DNA of 64,000 nt from Pseudomonas sp. DG56-2 (GCF_004803755.1 NZ_CP032311.1:946501-1010500), one strand, 5' to 3'; positions 1-9,038 are shown, counted from the first letter of the stretch. Translations and numbers: made by a program. Notes: generated from the sequence alone by a model not told the origin.

Positions 1-435
1 GGCCTGGAACACTTTGCTGTCAGCGAAATTGGCTTGGCGTGGTATCACGCTGGCGGAATCGGCCGTCACATCACCCTGGGCGTCGAGCCAGAGAATGTCG
101 CCCCGTGCCGAGTTGGTAAAGGCCTGGTTGAAGTACACCTGTTGGCGCATGTCGGCCGACAAGGCGCGTAGCTGCGGCTGCTTCACTGCCCAGATCAAGC
201 TGCGCAGCGACAGGTCGTAGAGTTCGACATTGCGCACGATGTCGCTTTCGATCAGTTGGACGATGTTGCTTGCCGAGCGCGCGGCGCTTTGCTCGATGTT
301 GCTGCGTTCGCGCATCACCAGGTAGCTGACAATGCTCACTATGGCGAGCACCGCCAAACAACTGCCCAGATTCAGGATCAGCTCCGGATGAGACTTGTAC
401 AGAACAGATCGCTTGGATCGAGAGGGCAAAGTCAT
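1..435 (-). CDS. Membrane sensor protein, N-terminal part (probable diguanylate cyclase)
   Basis: The gene runs off the left edge, so only the first 145 codons are present. I translated the minus strand from the ATG at 433-435. The protein has a short basic N-terminus, one membrane segment (about residues 20-41, LILNLGSCLAVLAIVSIVSY) and then a periplasmic region of the PDC/dCache type (SASNIVQLIESDIVRNVELY). In Pseudomonas this N-terminus usually precedes a GGDEF domain, so a c-di-GMP synthase is the best guess. The catalytic part is outside the window, and a chemoreceptor or histidine kinase cannot be excluded. Confidence 0.6.
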   Translation of the reverse strand, partial: MTLPSRSKRSVLYKSHPELILNLGSCLAVLAIVSIVSYLVMRERSNIEQSAARSASNIVQLIESDIVRNVELYDLSLRSLIWAVKQPQLRALSADMRQQVYFNQAFTNSARGDILWLDAQGDVTADSASVIPRQANFADSKVFQA

Positions 436-535
436 TGATGCAGCAGCCGAAGACCTTCAAAAGTGTCGCGGCGTGATTACGCGGCGGCAATATTCTAGGG
501 TGCCGCGGATTGTCGGACAAGCGCTTTGCTCGGCA

Positions 536-575
536 GCCCGCGCTAGAGCTGGCTAGAGCCAGCTCTAGCGCGGGC
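536..575. terminator. 18-bp perfect inverted repeat downstream of the OprD-type porin gene
   Basis: Arms 536-553 and 558-575 are perfectly complementary around a 4-nt loop (TAGA). The repeat starts 7 bases past the porin stop, so it is placed as that gene's terminator. No T-run follows on either strand, so it may instead be an mRNA-stabilising hairpin or a roadblock between two minus-strand genes. Confidence 0.6.
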
Positions 576-581
576 AACGTA

Positions 582-1916
582 TCAGAATACGTTCAGCGGG
601 TAGTCGATGATTACCCGGTATTCGTCGACGTCATTGTCAATCTGCGAATAGCCCTGGCTGCCACGATGGCTGGCCCAGCGCAGCAGCACCGAAAGGTCCT
701 TGAGGTTGCCTTGCTGGAAAACGTACTGCAAGTCGAAGTCCCGCTCCCAGTGCTGGGCGTTTTGACCTTCGGCGTTGTACCAGTGTTCGCCATAGCCGAC
801 GCTGTTCGGGTCAACCTTGGTCAGGTCCAACTCACCGCGTGAATAGGAGACGACCGAAGTCAGCCCGGGAATGCCCTGGCCGGCGAAGTCATAGGCATAC
901 TTGAGCTTCCACGAGCGCTCGTTGGGGCCGTTGAAGTCCGAGTACATTTGCGAGTTGTCGAGGAACACGCTGTCGCCCTGGTTGATGTAGTCGAACGGGG
1001 TGTTGCCGTTGACCCGTTGGTACACCGCAGTAAGGCTGTTGTAGCCGATGTTCACGGTGAAGTGCAGGCTGTAGGTGTTGTTGTCGATGTTGCCAAGCAG
1101 CGCCTGGCCGGTGTCCTGGGTGTGATAGAAGTGCAGGCCAGGGTTGAGGCTCAGCAGGTCATTCACTTCATAGGTGTAGTCGAGGTCGAAGTAGTACTGG
1201 TTCCAGATATCCTTGAGCTCGGAGGCGTACAGGCTCGATGTCAGGTTCGGTACACCGCTCCAGGCCATCCCGGCCCAGTTCAGGTGACGGCTTTCGCGAT
1301 CATCCGGCAAGGCCCCGTAGAAGGTGTCGATGCGCCGGTGGCCACTCTGGTTGTACGGCTTGGTGAAACTGGCCTGGCCGGCTTCGAGCATCAGCCCTTT
1401 GAAGCTGTTGTTGGTCAGGCTTACACCACGGAAGGTCTGCGGCAGCATGCGCGACTCGCCACCGGCAATTACCGGGTTGGTCAAGAATAAGTCGCCGGCT
1501 TTGAGCTCGGTATCGAACGCCTTGAGTTTTAGCGCTGCCCCAGCGGTCGAAAACGCATCAGGGGCTTTTCCCGGCTCGTTATCGCCCTGGGTATTGATCG
1601 GCAGAATGCTGCTGCCGGAGGTGCCGGCGCCGCCGTCGAGTTTCAGGCCGAGCATGGCGTGGGCATCAAGGCCGAATCCGACCGTGCCCTGGGTGTAGCC
1701 CGACTCGAACTTGCCGATAAAACCTTGTCCCCATTCCCGGTTGTCACGCACGCCGCGGTTCAGTTGGTTGCGGTTCAGGTAGTAATTGCGTGAATGCACG
1801 TTAAGGCTGGACCCTTCGACAAAACCTTCGGCTTTTTCCTCATCGGCCTGGGCGTTGAAAGGGATCGTTGCAGCCAGTGCAACGAAGAGGGGTGTGAAGC
1901 GTAAAGCAGTGTTCAC
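582..1916 (-). CDS. OprD-family outer membrane porin
   Basis: This 444-residue protein has a signal peptide (residues 1-24, ending FNAQA) and then the OprD-type start ([20 protein letters not shown]). The family forms 18-stranded beta-barrels that take up small substrates such as amino acids, aromatic acids or di- and tripeptides. The last residue is phenylalanine, as expected for a barrel recognised by the BAM complex. [20 protein letters not shown] and the aromatic-rich C-terminus also fit. It is monocistronic, with hairpins on both sides. The substrate cannot be read from the sequence, and no catabolic genes adjoin it. Confidence 0.93.
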   Translation of the reverse strand: MNTALRFTPLFVALAATIPFNAQADEEKAEGFVEGSSLNVHSRNYYLNRNQLNRGVRDNREWGQGFIGKFESGYTQGTVGFGLDAHAMLGLKLDGGAGTSGSSILPINTQGDNEPGKAPDAFSTAGAALKLKAFDTELKAGDLFLTNPVIAGGESRMLPQTFRGVSLTNNSFKGLMLEAGQASFTKPYNQSGHRRIDTFYGALPDDRESRHLNWAGMAWSGVPNLTSSLYASELKDIWNQYYFDLDYTYEVNDLLSLNPGLHFYHTQDTGQALLGNIDNNTYSLHFTVNIGYNSLTAVYQRVNGNTPFDYINQGDSVFLDNSQMYSDFNGPNERSWKLKYAYDFAGQGIPGLTSVVSYSRGELDLTKVDPNSVGYGEHWYNAEGQNAQHWERDFDLQYVFQQGNLKDLSVLLRWASHRGSQGYSQIDNDVDEYRVIIDYPLNVF

Positions 1917-2018
1917 CGGGTGGACTCCTTGAGGTGACGGTAAGGCAATTTTTTATTGTGCGAATCGTGATCTTGTTATGAACAAACGCACCCGCGGACT
2001 GGCACTTTTCGACACGCG

Positions 2019-2048
2019 AAAAAAAAGCCGCTGATCATTAGCGGCTTT
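2019..2048 (-). terminator. Rho-independent terminator of the small exported protein gene
   Basis: Read on the minus strand, arms AAAGCCGCT and AGCGGCTTT (2040-2048 and 2024-2032) enclose a 7-nt loop and run into a stretch of Ts (2019-2026). It lies downstream of the 74-residue protein gene and upstream of the porin promoter. Confidence 0.85.
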
Positions 2049-2055
2049 GAAAGAC

Positions 2056-2088
2056 AACCGCACAGGCGCTCAAGTCACCTGTGCGGTT
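2056..2088. terminator. Second hairpin in tandem with the terminator
   Basis: Arms 2056-2066 and 2078-2088 (AACCGCACAGG and its complement) are perfect over 11 bp with an 11-nt loop. On the minus strand it is transcribed just before the T-tailed terminator at 2019-2048, making two hairpins in a row after a very short gene. Confidence 0.6.
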
Positions 2089-2122
2089 ACCAAGGGAGTC
2101 AAAGAGACAAACGAGGGGTCTA

Positions 2123-2347
2123 TCAGCTCTCTGCTGCGTCACTCGAAGAAACCTTGGAGGCGGTCTGTTCTGCGGGCTGTGACGACTGGTCACGCTCGGC
2201 GGCGAAGGCCTCGCGAGCCTGCTCGTGGACGGCGGCAAGTTGTGCATTGCGAGCGACGAACGCCTGGGATTCCTCGGCCATGGCCAGAGGGGACAATAAC
2301 AGGGAAGACAGGACGAATACGCTGGCAACACCCATACTGTTGGACAT
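2123..2347 (-). CDS. Small exported protein, function unknown
   Basis: This 74-residue protein has a clear signal peptide (MSNSMGVASVFVLSSLLLSP then LAMA, cleavage about residue 24-25). The mature part is short, charged, alanine- and glutamate-rich (RNAQLAAVHEQAREAFAAER), probably one helix, with a serine-rich tail. I do not recognise a family. A real gene is supported by the signal peptide, an upstream palindrome at 2387-2405 and two downstream hairpins. The mature protein would be about 50 residues in the periplasm. Confidence 0.7.
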   Translation of the reverse strand: MSNSMGVASVFVLSSLLLSPLAMAEESQAFVARNAQLAAVHEQAREAFAAERDQSSQPAEQTASKVSSSDAAES

Positions 2348-2386
2348 TTTGAAACAGCCTTCTTGCGGTGCAAGTGTTAAGTAGGT

Positions 2387-2405
2387 CCGACTAAATTAGT
2401 CGGAA
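2387..2405. promoter_or_regulatory. 19-bp palindrome resembling an IscR type 1 (Rrf2-family) site
   Basis: TCCGACTAA-A-TTAGTCGGA is a perfect inverted repeat 40-58 bases upstream of the small exported protein start. Its 17-bp core (CCGACTAAATTAGTCGG) fits the core of the E. coli IscR type 1 consensus (YYGACTRWWWYAGTCRR) at every position, although the outer flanks do not. Its location suits an operator overlapping the promoter. The binding protein is inferred. Confidence 0.5.
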
Positions 2406-2534
2406 ACACAGGCAAGAAACAGTGACTTTTTCGAGAAGTACTGTTGCGTTAAAAGCAATAGTCAACGCGGCGATAGGATTGCGTCGTAGTCCTTCGTGGA
2501 TGAATCCGCGCCCACCCAATGGGTGGCAGTTGGA

Positions 2535-3914
2535 TCAAGCCGGTAGCACAATCCCGAAGGTGTTGGCCCCGGCCTGGCTGCGTACAAACACGCTACCGCC
2601 ATGCATCAGGGCAATGGCCTTGACGATGGCCAGGCCCAGGCCATGGTTGCCACCACCACTGCTGCGCGCAGCATCCACCCGGTAGAAACGTTCGAACAGC
2701 ATCGGCAGGTGTTCCTGGTCAATCGCCGGCCCCGGGTTGCTCACGGCAATGCTGATCTGGCCGTCCTGCTGCTCGATATGCACCTGGATGACTTGACGGG
2801 CGGCGGTGTGCTGTACGGCGTTGTTCAACAGGTTGATCAGCGCCCGACGCAGTTGGGCCTTTTCGATGTGCGCCTGGGCATCGCCACTGACCTCGACACG
2901 CACTTGTGCGTCTTCAAGGATGTAGTCCAGGTAGTCGAGGGTCGCGGCCACTTCTTCGGCCAGCGAGGAGCAGGTCAGGGCCGTGGCCTTGCTGCCCTGA
3001 TCGGCGCTGGCCAGGAACAGCATGTCGTTGATGATAGTGCGCAGGCGTTCAAGTTCTTCCAGGTTGGACTGCAGCACTTCAAAGTAGTGCTCGGCACTGC
3101 GCCCGCGGGTCAGGGCCACCTGGGTCTGGCCGATCAGGTTGGTCAACGGCGAACGCAGTTCATGGGCGACGTCGGCGTTGAACGCTTCAAGGCGGGTATA
3201 GGATTGGTCCACCCGTTCCAGGGTGGAGTTGAAGGCGCTGGCGAATTGCGCCACTTCCGGTGGCAGGTCCGATAGCTGCAAGCGTCCGCTGAGGCGCGGT
3301 GGCGCAAGTTTCTGCGCTTCGGCAGATAGTGTGCGCAGCGGCTTCAGCCCGACCCTCGCGACCCAGTAGCCAAGCACCGAGGCCAGCAGTACGCCGAACA
3401 CCGACAGGCTGACGATGGCCACCAGCAAGGTGTGTTGAGTCTGCCAGAAGGCTTCGGTATCGATGGCGATTAAAAAGCGCATGGACGGCCGCGCGCCCAT
3501 GGCTGGCAGCTCGCTGACCAGTACCTTGTACGGGTAAGGGTTGTTGGCCAGGCGCAGGTCGCGCATGCCCAGCGGCCCGAGGGCGAAGGCGCGGAGGTTG
3601 TCATCGGGGTGACCGTATTCAAACGTGCTGTGGCCGCTCACCACCCAGAAGCGAATCCGCCGATCTTCTTCGCTGAGCAGGTTGAGTTTGTTGGTGATCT
3701 TGGCCCAGTGCTCGGTGGTGTCGTAACGCGTCAGCGATGACTCCAGCACACTCAAGCGCGCCTCCAGTTCCGCAGCCGGCAGCAAATCCAGGCTGCGATC
3801 GACCTGCTTGTACAGGGCGCTGCCAATCAACAGGAACACGCCGAGCGCCACCAGGGTGAACAATGCGCTCAAGCGCAGGGCGATGGAGTTAGTCGGCACG
3901 GTTTTCCAGAACAT
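2535..3914 (-). CDS. Sensor histidine kinase of the CusS/CopS (heavy-metal sensor) type
   Basis: The inner-membrane kinase of the adjacent two-component pair has 459 residues from the ATG at 3914. That start has GAGG eight bases upstream and overlaps the regulator gene by 26 bp; an in-frame ATG at 3965 lies deeper in that gene and is less likely. Order: TM1, a periplasmic domain of about 150 residues, TM2, HAMP, the H-box (NADVAHELRSPLTNL), then the ATPase with N-box (RRALINLLNNAVQH) and G-box (GNHGLGLAIVKA). The layout matches CusS/IrlS-type kinases. Linked to an RND pump, it probably senses a substrate or a metal. Confidence 0.9.
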   Translation of the reverse strand: MFWKTVPTNSIALRLSALFTLVALGVFLLIGSALYKQVDRSLDLLPAAELEARLSVLESSLTRYDTTEHWAKITNKLNLLSEEDRRIRFWVVSGHSTFEYGHPDDNLRAFALGPLGMRDLRLANNPYPYKVLVSELPAMGARPSMRFLIAIDTEAFWQTQHTLLVAIVSLSVFGVLLASVLGYWVARVGLKPLRTLSAEAQKLAPPRLSGRLQLSDLPPEVAQFASAFNSTLERVDQSYTRLEAFNADVAHELRSPLTNLIGQTQVALTRGRSAEHYFEVLQSNLEELERLRTIINDMLFLASADQGSKATALTCSSLAEEVAATLDYLDYILEDAQVRVEVSGDAQAHIEKAQLRRALINLLNNAVQHTAARQVIQVHIEQQDGQISIAVSNPGPAIDQEHLPMLFERFYRVDAARSSGGGNHGLGLAIVKAIALMHGGSVFVRSQAGANTFGIVLPA

Positions 3915-4563
3915 AGCCCATGCCTCGGATAGTGTGCAGCAGTTTGGTTTCGAATGGCCCGTCAAGCTTGGCGCGCAGGCGCTTGATCGCTACTTCGACG
4001 ACGTTGGCATCACTGTCGAAATTGATGTCCCAGACCAACTCGGCGATGGCTGTCTTGGAGAGAATTTCGCCGTGCCGCCGGGCCAGTACGCTGAGCAGGG
4101 AAAACTCCTTGGCGGTCAGGTCCAGGCGTTGCCCGGCACGACTGGCCTTGCGGCTGAGCAAATCGACCCACAGGTCCGCGACCTGAATCTGCACCGGCTC
4201 CTGGCTGCTGCTGCGGCGAGTCAAGGCTTGCAGGCGGGCGACCAGTTCCAGGAACGAAAACGGCTTGCCGAGGTAATCGTCGGCGCCTTCGCGCAGGCCA
4301 TGAATTCGGTCTTCGACGCGCTCGCGGGCGGTGAGCATGATCACCGGGGTTTGCTTGCGCACGCGCAGGGCGCGCAGTACGCCGTAACCGTCCAGGCCGG
4401 GCAGCATCACATCGAGCACGATCACGGCGTAGTCGCCTTCCAGGGCCATGTGCAGGCCATCGATACCGTCGCGGGCCAGGTCCACGGTAAAGCCCTGTTC
4501 GCTCAAGCCGCGGTGCAGGTAGTCGGCGGTTTTTTCTTCATCTTCAATAATCAGCACACGCAT
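3889..4563 (-). CDS. OmpR-family response regulator (CusR/IrlR type)
   Basis: This 224-residue regulator has a receiver domain (phospho-acceptor Asp51 in VIVLDVMLPG, Lys100 in DDYLGKPF) and a C-terminal winged helix ending ...LLHTIRGMGYVLE. It starts 9 bases after the RND permease stop and overlaps the kinase gene, so pump and regulators form one transcript. It probably activates its own operon through the direct repeats at 8903-8929. Confidence 0.93.
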   Translation of the reverse strand: MRVLIIEDEEKTADYLHRGLSEQGFTVDLARDGIDGLHMALEGDYAVIVLDVMLPGLDGYGVLRALRVRKQTPVIMLTARERVEDRIHGLREGADDYLGKPFSFLELVARLQALTRRSSSQEPVQIQVADLWVDLLSRKASRAGQRLDLTAKEFSLLSVLARRHGEILSKTAIAELVWDINFDSDANVVEVAIKRLRAKLDGPFETKLLHTIRGMGYVLENRAD

Positions 4564-4572
4564 GATCGGTTC

Positions 4573-7500
4573 TCAACTGCCAGTGGGCTGCGCCACGCTT
4601 TGCGGCGTCTTGCGCCGATGGAACAGACGCTCCAGGGCCAAGTATATGATTGGCGTGGTGAACAGTGTCAGCGCCTGGCTGACCAGCAAGCCGCCGACCA
4701 CGGCAATCCCCAGGGGCTGGCGCAGTTCGGCGCCGGCACCCATGCCGAACATCAAGGGCACGGCACCGAGCAGGGCGGCGAGGGTGGTCATCATGATCGG
4801 TCGAAAGCGCGTCAGGCAGGCCTGGTGGATCGCCTCTTCCGGGCTTAGCCCCAAAGTGCGCTGGGCGTCGAGGGCGAAGTCGATGAGCAGGATGCCGTTT
4901 TTCTTGACGATACCGATCAACAGCACAATGCCGATCAGGCCCATGATGCTGAAGTCCTGCCCCGTCAGCCACAGCAGCGCCAGTGCGCCAAGGCCGGCCG
5001 AGGGTAGGGTGGAGATAATCGTCAATGGGTGCACGAAACTCTCGTAGAGCACGCCGAGAATGATGTACACCGCCACCAGCGCCGCGAGGATCAGCCAGGG
5101 CTGGCTCGACAGCGAACTCTGGAAGGCCTGGGCCGCGCCCTGGAAGTTGCCGATGATCGAATCGGGCATGCCCAGTTCCCGCTGGGTGCGCTCAAGGATC
5201 TGCACGGCATCGCCCAGGGCTACTCCGGGCGCCAGGTTGAATGACAGGTTGGCGGCCGGGAATAGGCCATCGTGGCTGATCGACAATGGCCCGGTGCTCG
5301 GTGGCGCGACTTTAGCCAGCACTGACAGCGGTACCATTTCATTGGTCAGTGGCGAGCGCAGGTAGAAATAGTTGAGGCTTTCAGCCTTGCCGCGCTGACG
5401 GGCGTCGAGTTCGAGGATGACCTTGTACTGGTTGGTCTCGGTCTGGAATTCGCTGATCTGACGCTGGCCGAAAGCGTCATACAGCGCCTGGTCGATGTCG
5501 GTGGTGGTCAGGCCGAAACGGGCTGCGGCGCGGCGGTCGATATCGATGCGGGTAACGCTGGCACCCAGTTGCAAGTCGTTGGACAGGTCACGAAACGCCG
5601 GGTTGGTCTTCAGGCGCTCGGTAAGGCGCTGCGTCCATTCGTTCAACGCCGCGCCGTCGTTGCTCTTGAGCACGTACTGATACTGGCTGCGGGTGGGTCC
5701 GGAACTCAGGTTTATGTCCTGGCCGGCGCGCAGGTACAGGACCACGCCTGGCACCTTGGCCAGTTTTGGGCGCAAGCGATCGATGAACTCACTGGCCGAC
5801 ACATCGCGATCACCTCGGTCCTTGAGGGCGATCCAGAAACGGCCGTTGGCGATGGTCTGGTTGCTGCCGGTTACCCCGACAGCGTGAGAAAACGCGCGTA
5901 CTGCCGGGTCGGCCTCGATGACCTTGGCCAGCGCCTGGTGCTTTTTGATCATGTCGGGATAGGAGATATCGGCAGCGCCCTCGGAGGTGCCGAGAATGAA
6001 CCCGGTGTCCTGAACCGGGAAAAAGCCCTTTGGGATGGCGACGTAACCGGCTACGGCCAGGGCCAGGGTCACGGCGAAAATCGCCATCATCAAGCGTTGG
6101 TGCGCCAGGGCCTTGACCAGCACGCGCTCGTACCACGCCAGCAGGCGCTCACCGAACGTAATTCTGTGCTGCTCCTTGTGTTCGGGGCGCTCCATGAACA
6201 GGGCGCAGAGGGTCGGCGCCAGGGTCAGCGAGACCACCACCGAAATGAGGATGGTCGAGGTCGCGGTGAGGGCGAACTCCTTGAACAAGCGACCCACCAC
6301 GCCGCCCATGAACAGCAACGGAATAAACGCGGCCACCAGGGAAAAACTGATCGAGACCACGGTAAAGCCGATTTCGCCGGAGCCCTTGATTGCCGCTTCG
6401 CGCTTGCTGTCGCCGGCCTCCAGATGACGGTGAATGTTCTCCACCACGACGATGGCGTCATCGACCACAAAGCCCACGGCGATGACAATGGCGACCAGGG
6501 TCAAGTTATTGAGGCTGAAACCGAACAGGTACATCAGCGCAAAGCTTGCGATCAGCGATACGGCGAGCACGCTCGATACAATCAAGGTCGCCGACCATTG
6601 GCGCAGAAACAGCGCCATCACCCCGATCACCAGCGCTACGGCAATCAGCAAGGTTACTTCTACTTCATGCAGGGACGCGCGAATGGTCTGCGTGCGGTCA
6701 TTGAGCACCGAGACCTCGACCGCTGCCGGCAGCATCTGTTCGAGCCGCGGCAACGCCTCCATGATGCCGTCGACTGTCTCGACGATGTTGGCGCCAGGCT
6801 GGCGGAACACCACCAGGTTCAGGCCCTGCTGCTCGCCGGACCAGGCCTTGACGTAGGCGTTCTCGGCGCCGTTGATAACCTTGGCGACATCTTTCAGGTG
6901 CACCGGGGCGCCGTCACGGTAAGAGACGATAAGTTGTGCGTACTCTTCGGGATGAAACAACTGATCGTTGGTGGCCAGGGTGGAAACGCTGCTGTCGCCA
7001 TACAGCGCACCTTTGGCCAGGTTCAGGCTGGTCTGTTGGATAGCCTGGCGCAGGTCGGCGAGGGTCAGCCCCAACGCTGCAAGTTTTTCCGGCTGGGCCT
7101 GCACGCGGATAGCGGGGCGCAGTTGCCCGGTGATGTTGATCAGGCCGACGCCGTTTATCTGGCTCAGTTGCCGAGCCAGAAGGGTTTCGGCGTAGTCGCT
7201 CAATTCGTTGGCGGGCATCTGCGACGAGCTGACCGTGAGGATCAGTACCGGGCTGTCGGCCGGGTTGACCTTGCGCCAGGTGGGCGGGCTGGGCATGTCC
7301 TGGGGCAGGCGGGCGGTGGCGGTGTTGATGGCCGCCTGAACTTCCTGGGCAGCGGTGTCGATGCTTTTTTCCAGGCTGAACTGCAGAATCAGGTTGGTCG
7401 ATCCCAGGGCGCTGCTGGAGGTCATCTGGGTCATGCCGGGGATGGCGCTGAACTGGACTTCCAGTGGTGTGGCCACCGACGAGGCCATGGTTTCCGGGCT

Positions 7501-7674
7501 GGCGCCGGGCAGTTGGGCGGAGACCTGAATGGTCGGGAAGTCGGCTTCGGGCAATGGCGCAATCGGCAGGCGCGGGAAGGCGATAACGCCGAGCAGTACC
7601 AGGGCGAACGTCAGCAGCAGGGTCGCAATCGGGCGGTCGATGCACCAGGCCGAAATCGAGCCGCGGGCTTTCAT
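4573..7674 (-). CDS. RND multidrug efflux permease (MdtB/MdtC-like, HAE-1 family)
   Basis: This 1033-residue proton-driven inner-membrane pump has the usual 12-helix RND plan with two large periplasmic loops. The proton-relay pair lies in AVGFVVDDAIVVVENIHR, and the helix-10 lysine in GIVKKNGILLIDFAL. The N-terminus (ISAWCIDRPIATLLLTFALVL) and PLPEADFPTIQVSAQLPGAS are typical of MdtB/MdtC. Those work as a heteromeric pair, yet only one permease is encoded here. It overlaps the membrane fusion gene by 4 bp. No outer membrane channel is in the operon, so it must borrow one. Confidence 0.93.
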   Translation of the reverse strand: MKARGSISAWCIDRPIATLLLTFALVLLGVIAFPRLPIAPLPEADFPTIQVSAQLPGASPETMASSVATPLEVQFSAIPGMTQMTSSSALGSTNLILQFSLEKSIDTAAQEVQAAINTATARLPQDMPSPPTWRKVNPADSPVLILTVSSSQMPANELSDYAETLLARQLSQINGVGLINITGQLRPAIRVQAQPEKLAALGLTLADLRQAIQQTSLNLAKGALYGDSSVSTLATNDQLFHPEEYAQLIVSYRDGAPVHLKDVAKVINGAENAYVKAWSGEQQGLNLVVFRQPGANIVETVDGIMEALPRLEQMLPAAVEVSVLNDRTQTIRASLHEVEVTLLIAVALVIGVMALFLRQWSATLIVSSVLAVSLIASFALMYLFGFSLNNLTLVAIVIAVGFVVDDAIVVVENIHRHLEAGDSKREAAIKGSGEIGFTVVSISFSLVAAFIPLLFMGGVVGRLFKEFALTATSTILISVVVSLTLAPTLCALFMERPEHKEQHRITFGERLLAWYERVLVKALAHQRLMMAIFAVTLALAVAGYVAIPKGFFPVQDTGFILGTSEGAADISYPDMIKKHQALAKVIEADPAVRAFSHAVGVTGSNQTIANGRFWIALKDRGDRDVSASEFIDRLRPKLAKVPGVVLYLRAGQDINLSSGPTRSQYQYVLKSNDGAALNEWTQRLTERLKTNPAFRDLSNDLQLGASVTRIDIDRRAAARFGLTTTDIDQALYDAFGQRQISEFQTETNQYKVILELDARQRGKAESLNYFYLRSPLTNEMVPLSVLAKVAPPSTGPLSISHDGLFPAANLSFNLAPGVALGDAVQILERTQRELGMPDSIIGNFQGAAQAFQSSLSSQPWLILAALVAVYIILGVLYESFVHPLTIISTLPSAGLGALALLWLTGQDFSIMGLIGIVLLIGIVKKNGILLIDFALDAQRTLGLSPEEAIHQACLTRFRPIMMTTLAALLGAVPLMFGMGAGAELRQPLGIAVVGGLLVSQALTLFTTPIIYLALERLFHRRKTPQSVAQPTGS

Positions 7675-8837
7675 GGCTGCTCCCGACGTTTAGCCACTTC
7701 TTCTGGCGCAGCGGCTTCAGCCGCCACTTCTACGGTGGCGCCAGGCCGGAGCCGCGACTGACCATCGGAGACCAGTTTGTCACCCTGGCCGACCCCGGCA
7801 ATGATGTTCAGGGTGCTGTCCTGATAGACCACGGTGACCGGCACGCTTTCGACCTTGTCGCCGACCAGTTTGTAGACGTAATGGCCGTCGATGCCGCGTT
7901 GCACCACCTGTGGCGGTACCACCAATGCATTCTGCTCGAGCGCGGTCTGCAGCTTCAGGGTGACCAGTTGTCCCGGCCAGAGGCGGGCGTCGGGGTTGGC
8001 GAACTCAGCCTTGACCCGAATGGTTCCGCTGTTGGCGGCTACCTGATTGTCGATCAGGGTCAGGTGACCCTCGGCAAGCAAGGTGCCGCTGTTGTCACCA
8101 TCGCCTTCCAGGTAAGCCTGAACCACCGCGGCAGGTTGCGCCTTGAGCAGCCCCTGCAAGGTCGGCAGCATGTTTTGCGGCAAGGAAAACTCCACCCCGA
8201 TCGGGTCGATCTGGGTGACGCTGAACAGCCCCTGGGTATCGGCCACGCGCAAAAAATTGCCTTCATCGACGTTACGAATACCCACCCTGCCGGTCACCGG
8301 CGAAAGAATCTGGGTGTAGGACAACTGCACCTGGGCCGCGGTTATAGCGGCCTGGTTGCCGAGCACCGTGGCTTGCAGTTGATTGAACAGTGCCTGCTGC
8401 TGATCGAGGGTCTGGCGCGATACGCCGTTGTCGGTGCTGAGCAGCTTGTAGCGCTTGAGATCGACACCGGCAACCTGCAGTTGTGCCTGGCTTTGCCCCA
8501 ATTGCGCCTTGGCTTGTTCGAGGGTAGCGCGAATGGCGCGGTCGTCGATGGTAGCCAGCAAGTCACCTTGCTTGACCCATTGTCCTTCCTTGACCAGCAG
8601 GCGGGTCAATACGCCTTCGACCTGAGGCCGAATCACCACGCTGTGCAGTGACAGCACCGAGCCGATACCGCTGGCAAAACGTGGCACGTCTTGTTGTTTG
8701 ACGGCAACGACGCGCACCGGGATAGCGGGGCTGTGAGCGACTTTCTCTTCACCCGAGCGACCCAACAACCAAAAGCCAATCCCGGCCAGAACCAACAGGC
8801 CGACGCAGATCACAACAGAGCGGGGCTGAATACGCAT
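7671..8837 (-). CDS. RND efflux membrane fusion protein (MdtA-like)
   Basis: This 388-residue periplasmic adaptor links the pump to an outer membrane channel. It has an N-terminal membrane anchor (VVICVGLLVLAGIGFWLLG), a split lipoyl domain (SVVIRPQVEGVLTRLLVKEG ... QILSPVTGRVGIRNVDEG) flanking an alpha-helical hairpin (about residues 100-170) and a beta-barrel/MP-proximal C-terminus. It is first in the operon; its stop overlaps the permease start (ATGA). A candidate response-regulator operator lies 66-92 bases upstream. Confidence 0.92.
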   Translation of the reverse strand: MRIQPRSVVICVGLLVLAGIGFWLLGRSGEEKVAHSPAIPVRVVAVKQQDVPRFASGIGSVLSLHSVVIRPQVEGVLTRLLVKEGQWVKQGDLLATIDDRAIRATLEQAKAQLGQSQAQLQVAGVDLKRYKLLSTDNGVSRQTLDQQQALFNQLQATVLGNQAAITAAQVQLSYTQILSPVTGRVGIRNVDEGNFLRVADTQGLFSVTQIDPIGVEFSLPQNMLPTLQGLLKAQPAAVVQAYLEGDGDNSGTLLAEGHLTLIDNQVAANSGTIRVKAEFANPDARLWPGQLVTLKLQTALEQNALVVPPQVVQRGIDGHYVYKLVGDKVESVPVTVVYQDSTLNIIAGVGQGDKLVSDGQSRLRPGATVEVAAEAAAPEEVAKRREQP

Positions 8838-8902
8838 AGGTGAAATTCCAGGGCAATGCCTAATTTATAGCGGCTCGATCAGGTCAGCAGCGTGACCGCT
8901 AA

Positions 8903-8929
8903 CTGACAGCGCTGACAGCTAGCTGAAAG
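8903..8929. promoter_or_regulatory. Three CTGACAG-type direct repeats, candidate response-regulator operator
   Basis: CTGACAG occurs at 8903-8909 and 8912-8918, and CTGAAAG at 8923-8929, spaced 9 and 11 bp. Repeats near one helical turn apart are typical of OmpR-family regulators. The site is 66-92 bases upstream of the membrane fusion gene whose operon encodes such a regulator. It could also act on the divergent receptor gene. Confidence 0.45.
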
Positions 8930-9038
8930 CCAGTGATGGCAAATTGCCAAATACGTGAGCTGGATCAAGGAAATCAGCCGGTTTGTCACTAAAGTCGTAC
9001 GCCCTGCCGATTCTCCCGAAAAACAACGAGTGCCTCCG

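Noticed and set aside
2506-2530. Small hairpin (CCACCC-AAT-GGGTGG) after the kinase gene
   Set aside because: Only a 6-bp stem and no T-run, so it was not called as the terminator of the pump operon.
5569-7761. Long plus-strand open frame (730 codons) opposite the RND permease and adaptor genes
   Set aside because: It is a shadow frame of GC-rich coding sequence: no domain, histidine-, glutamine- and glycine-rich composition, and the minus-strand permease is unmistakable.
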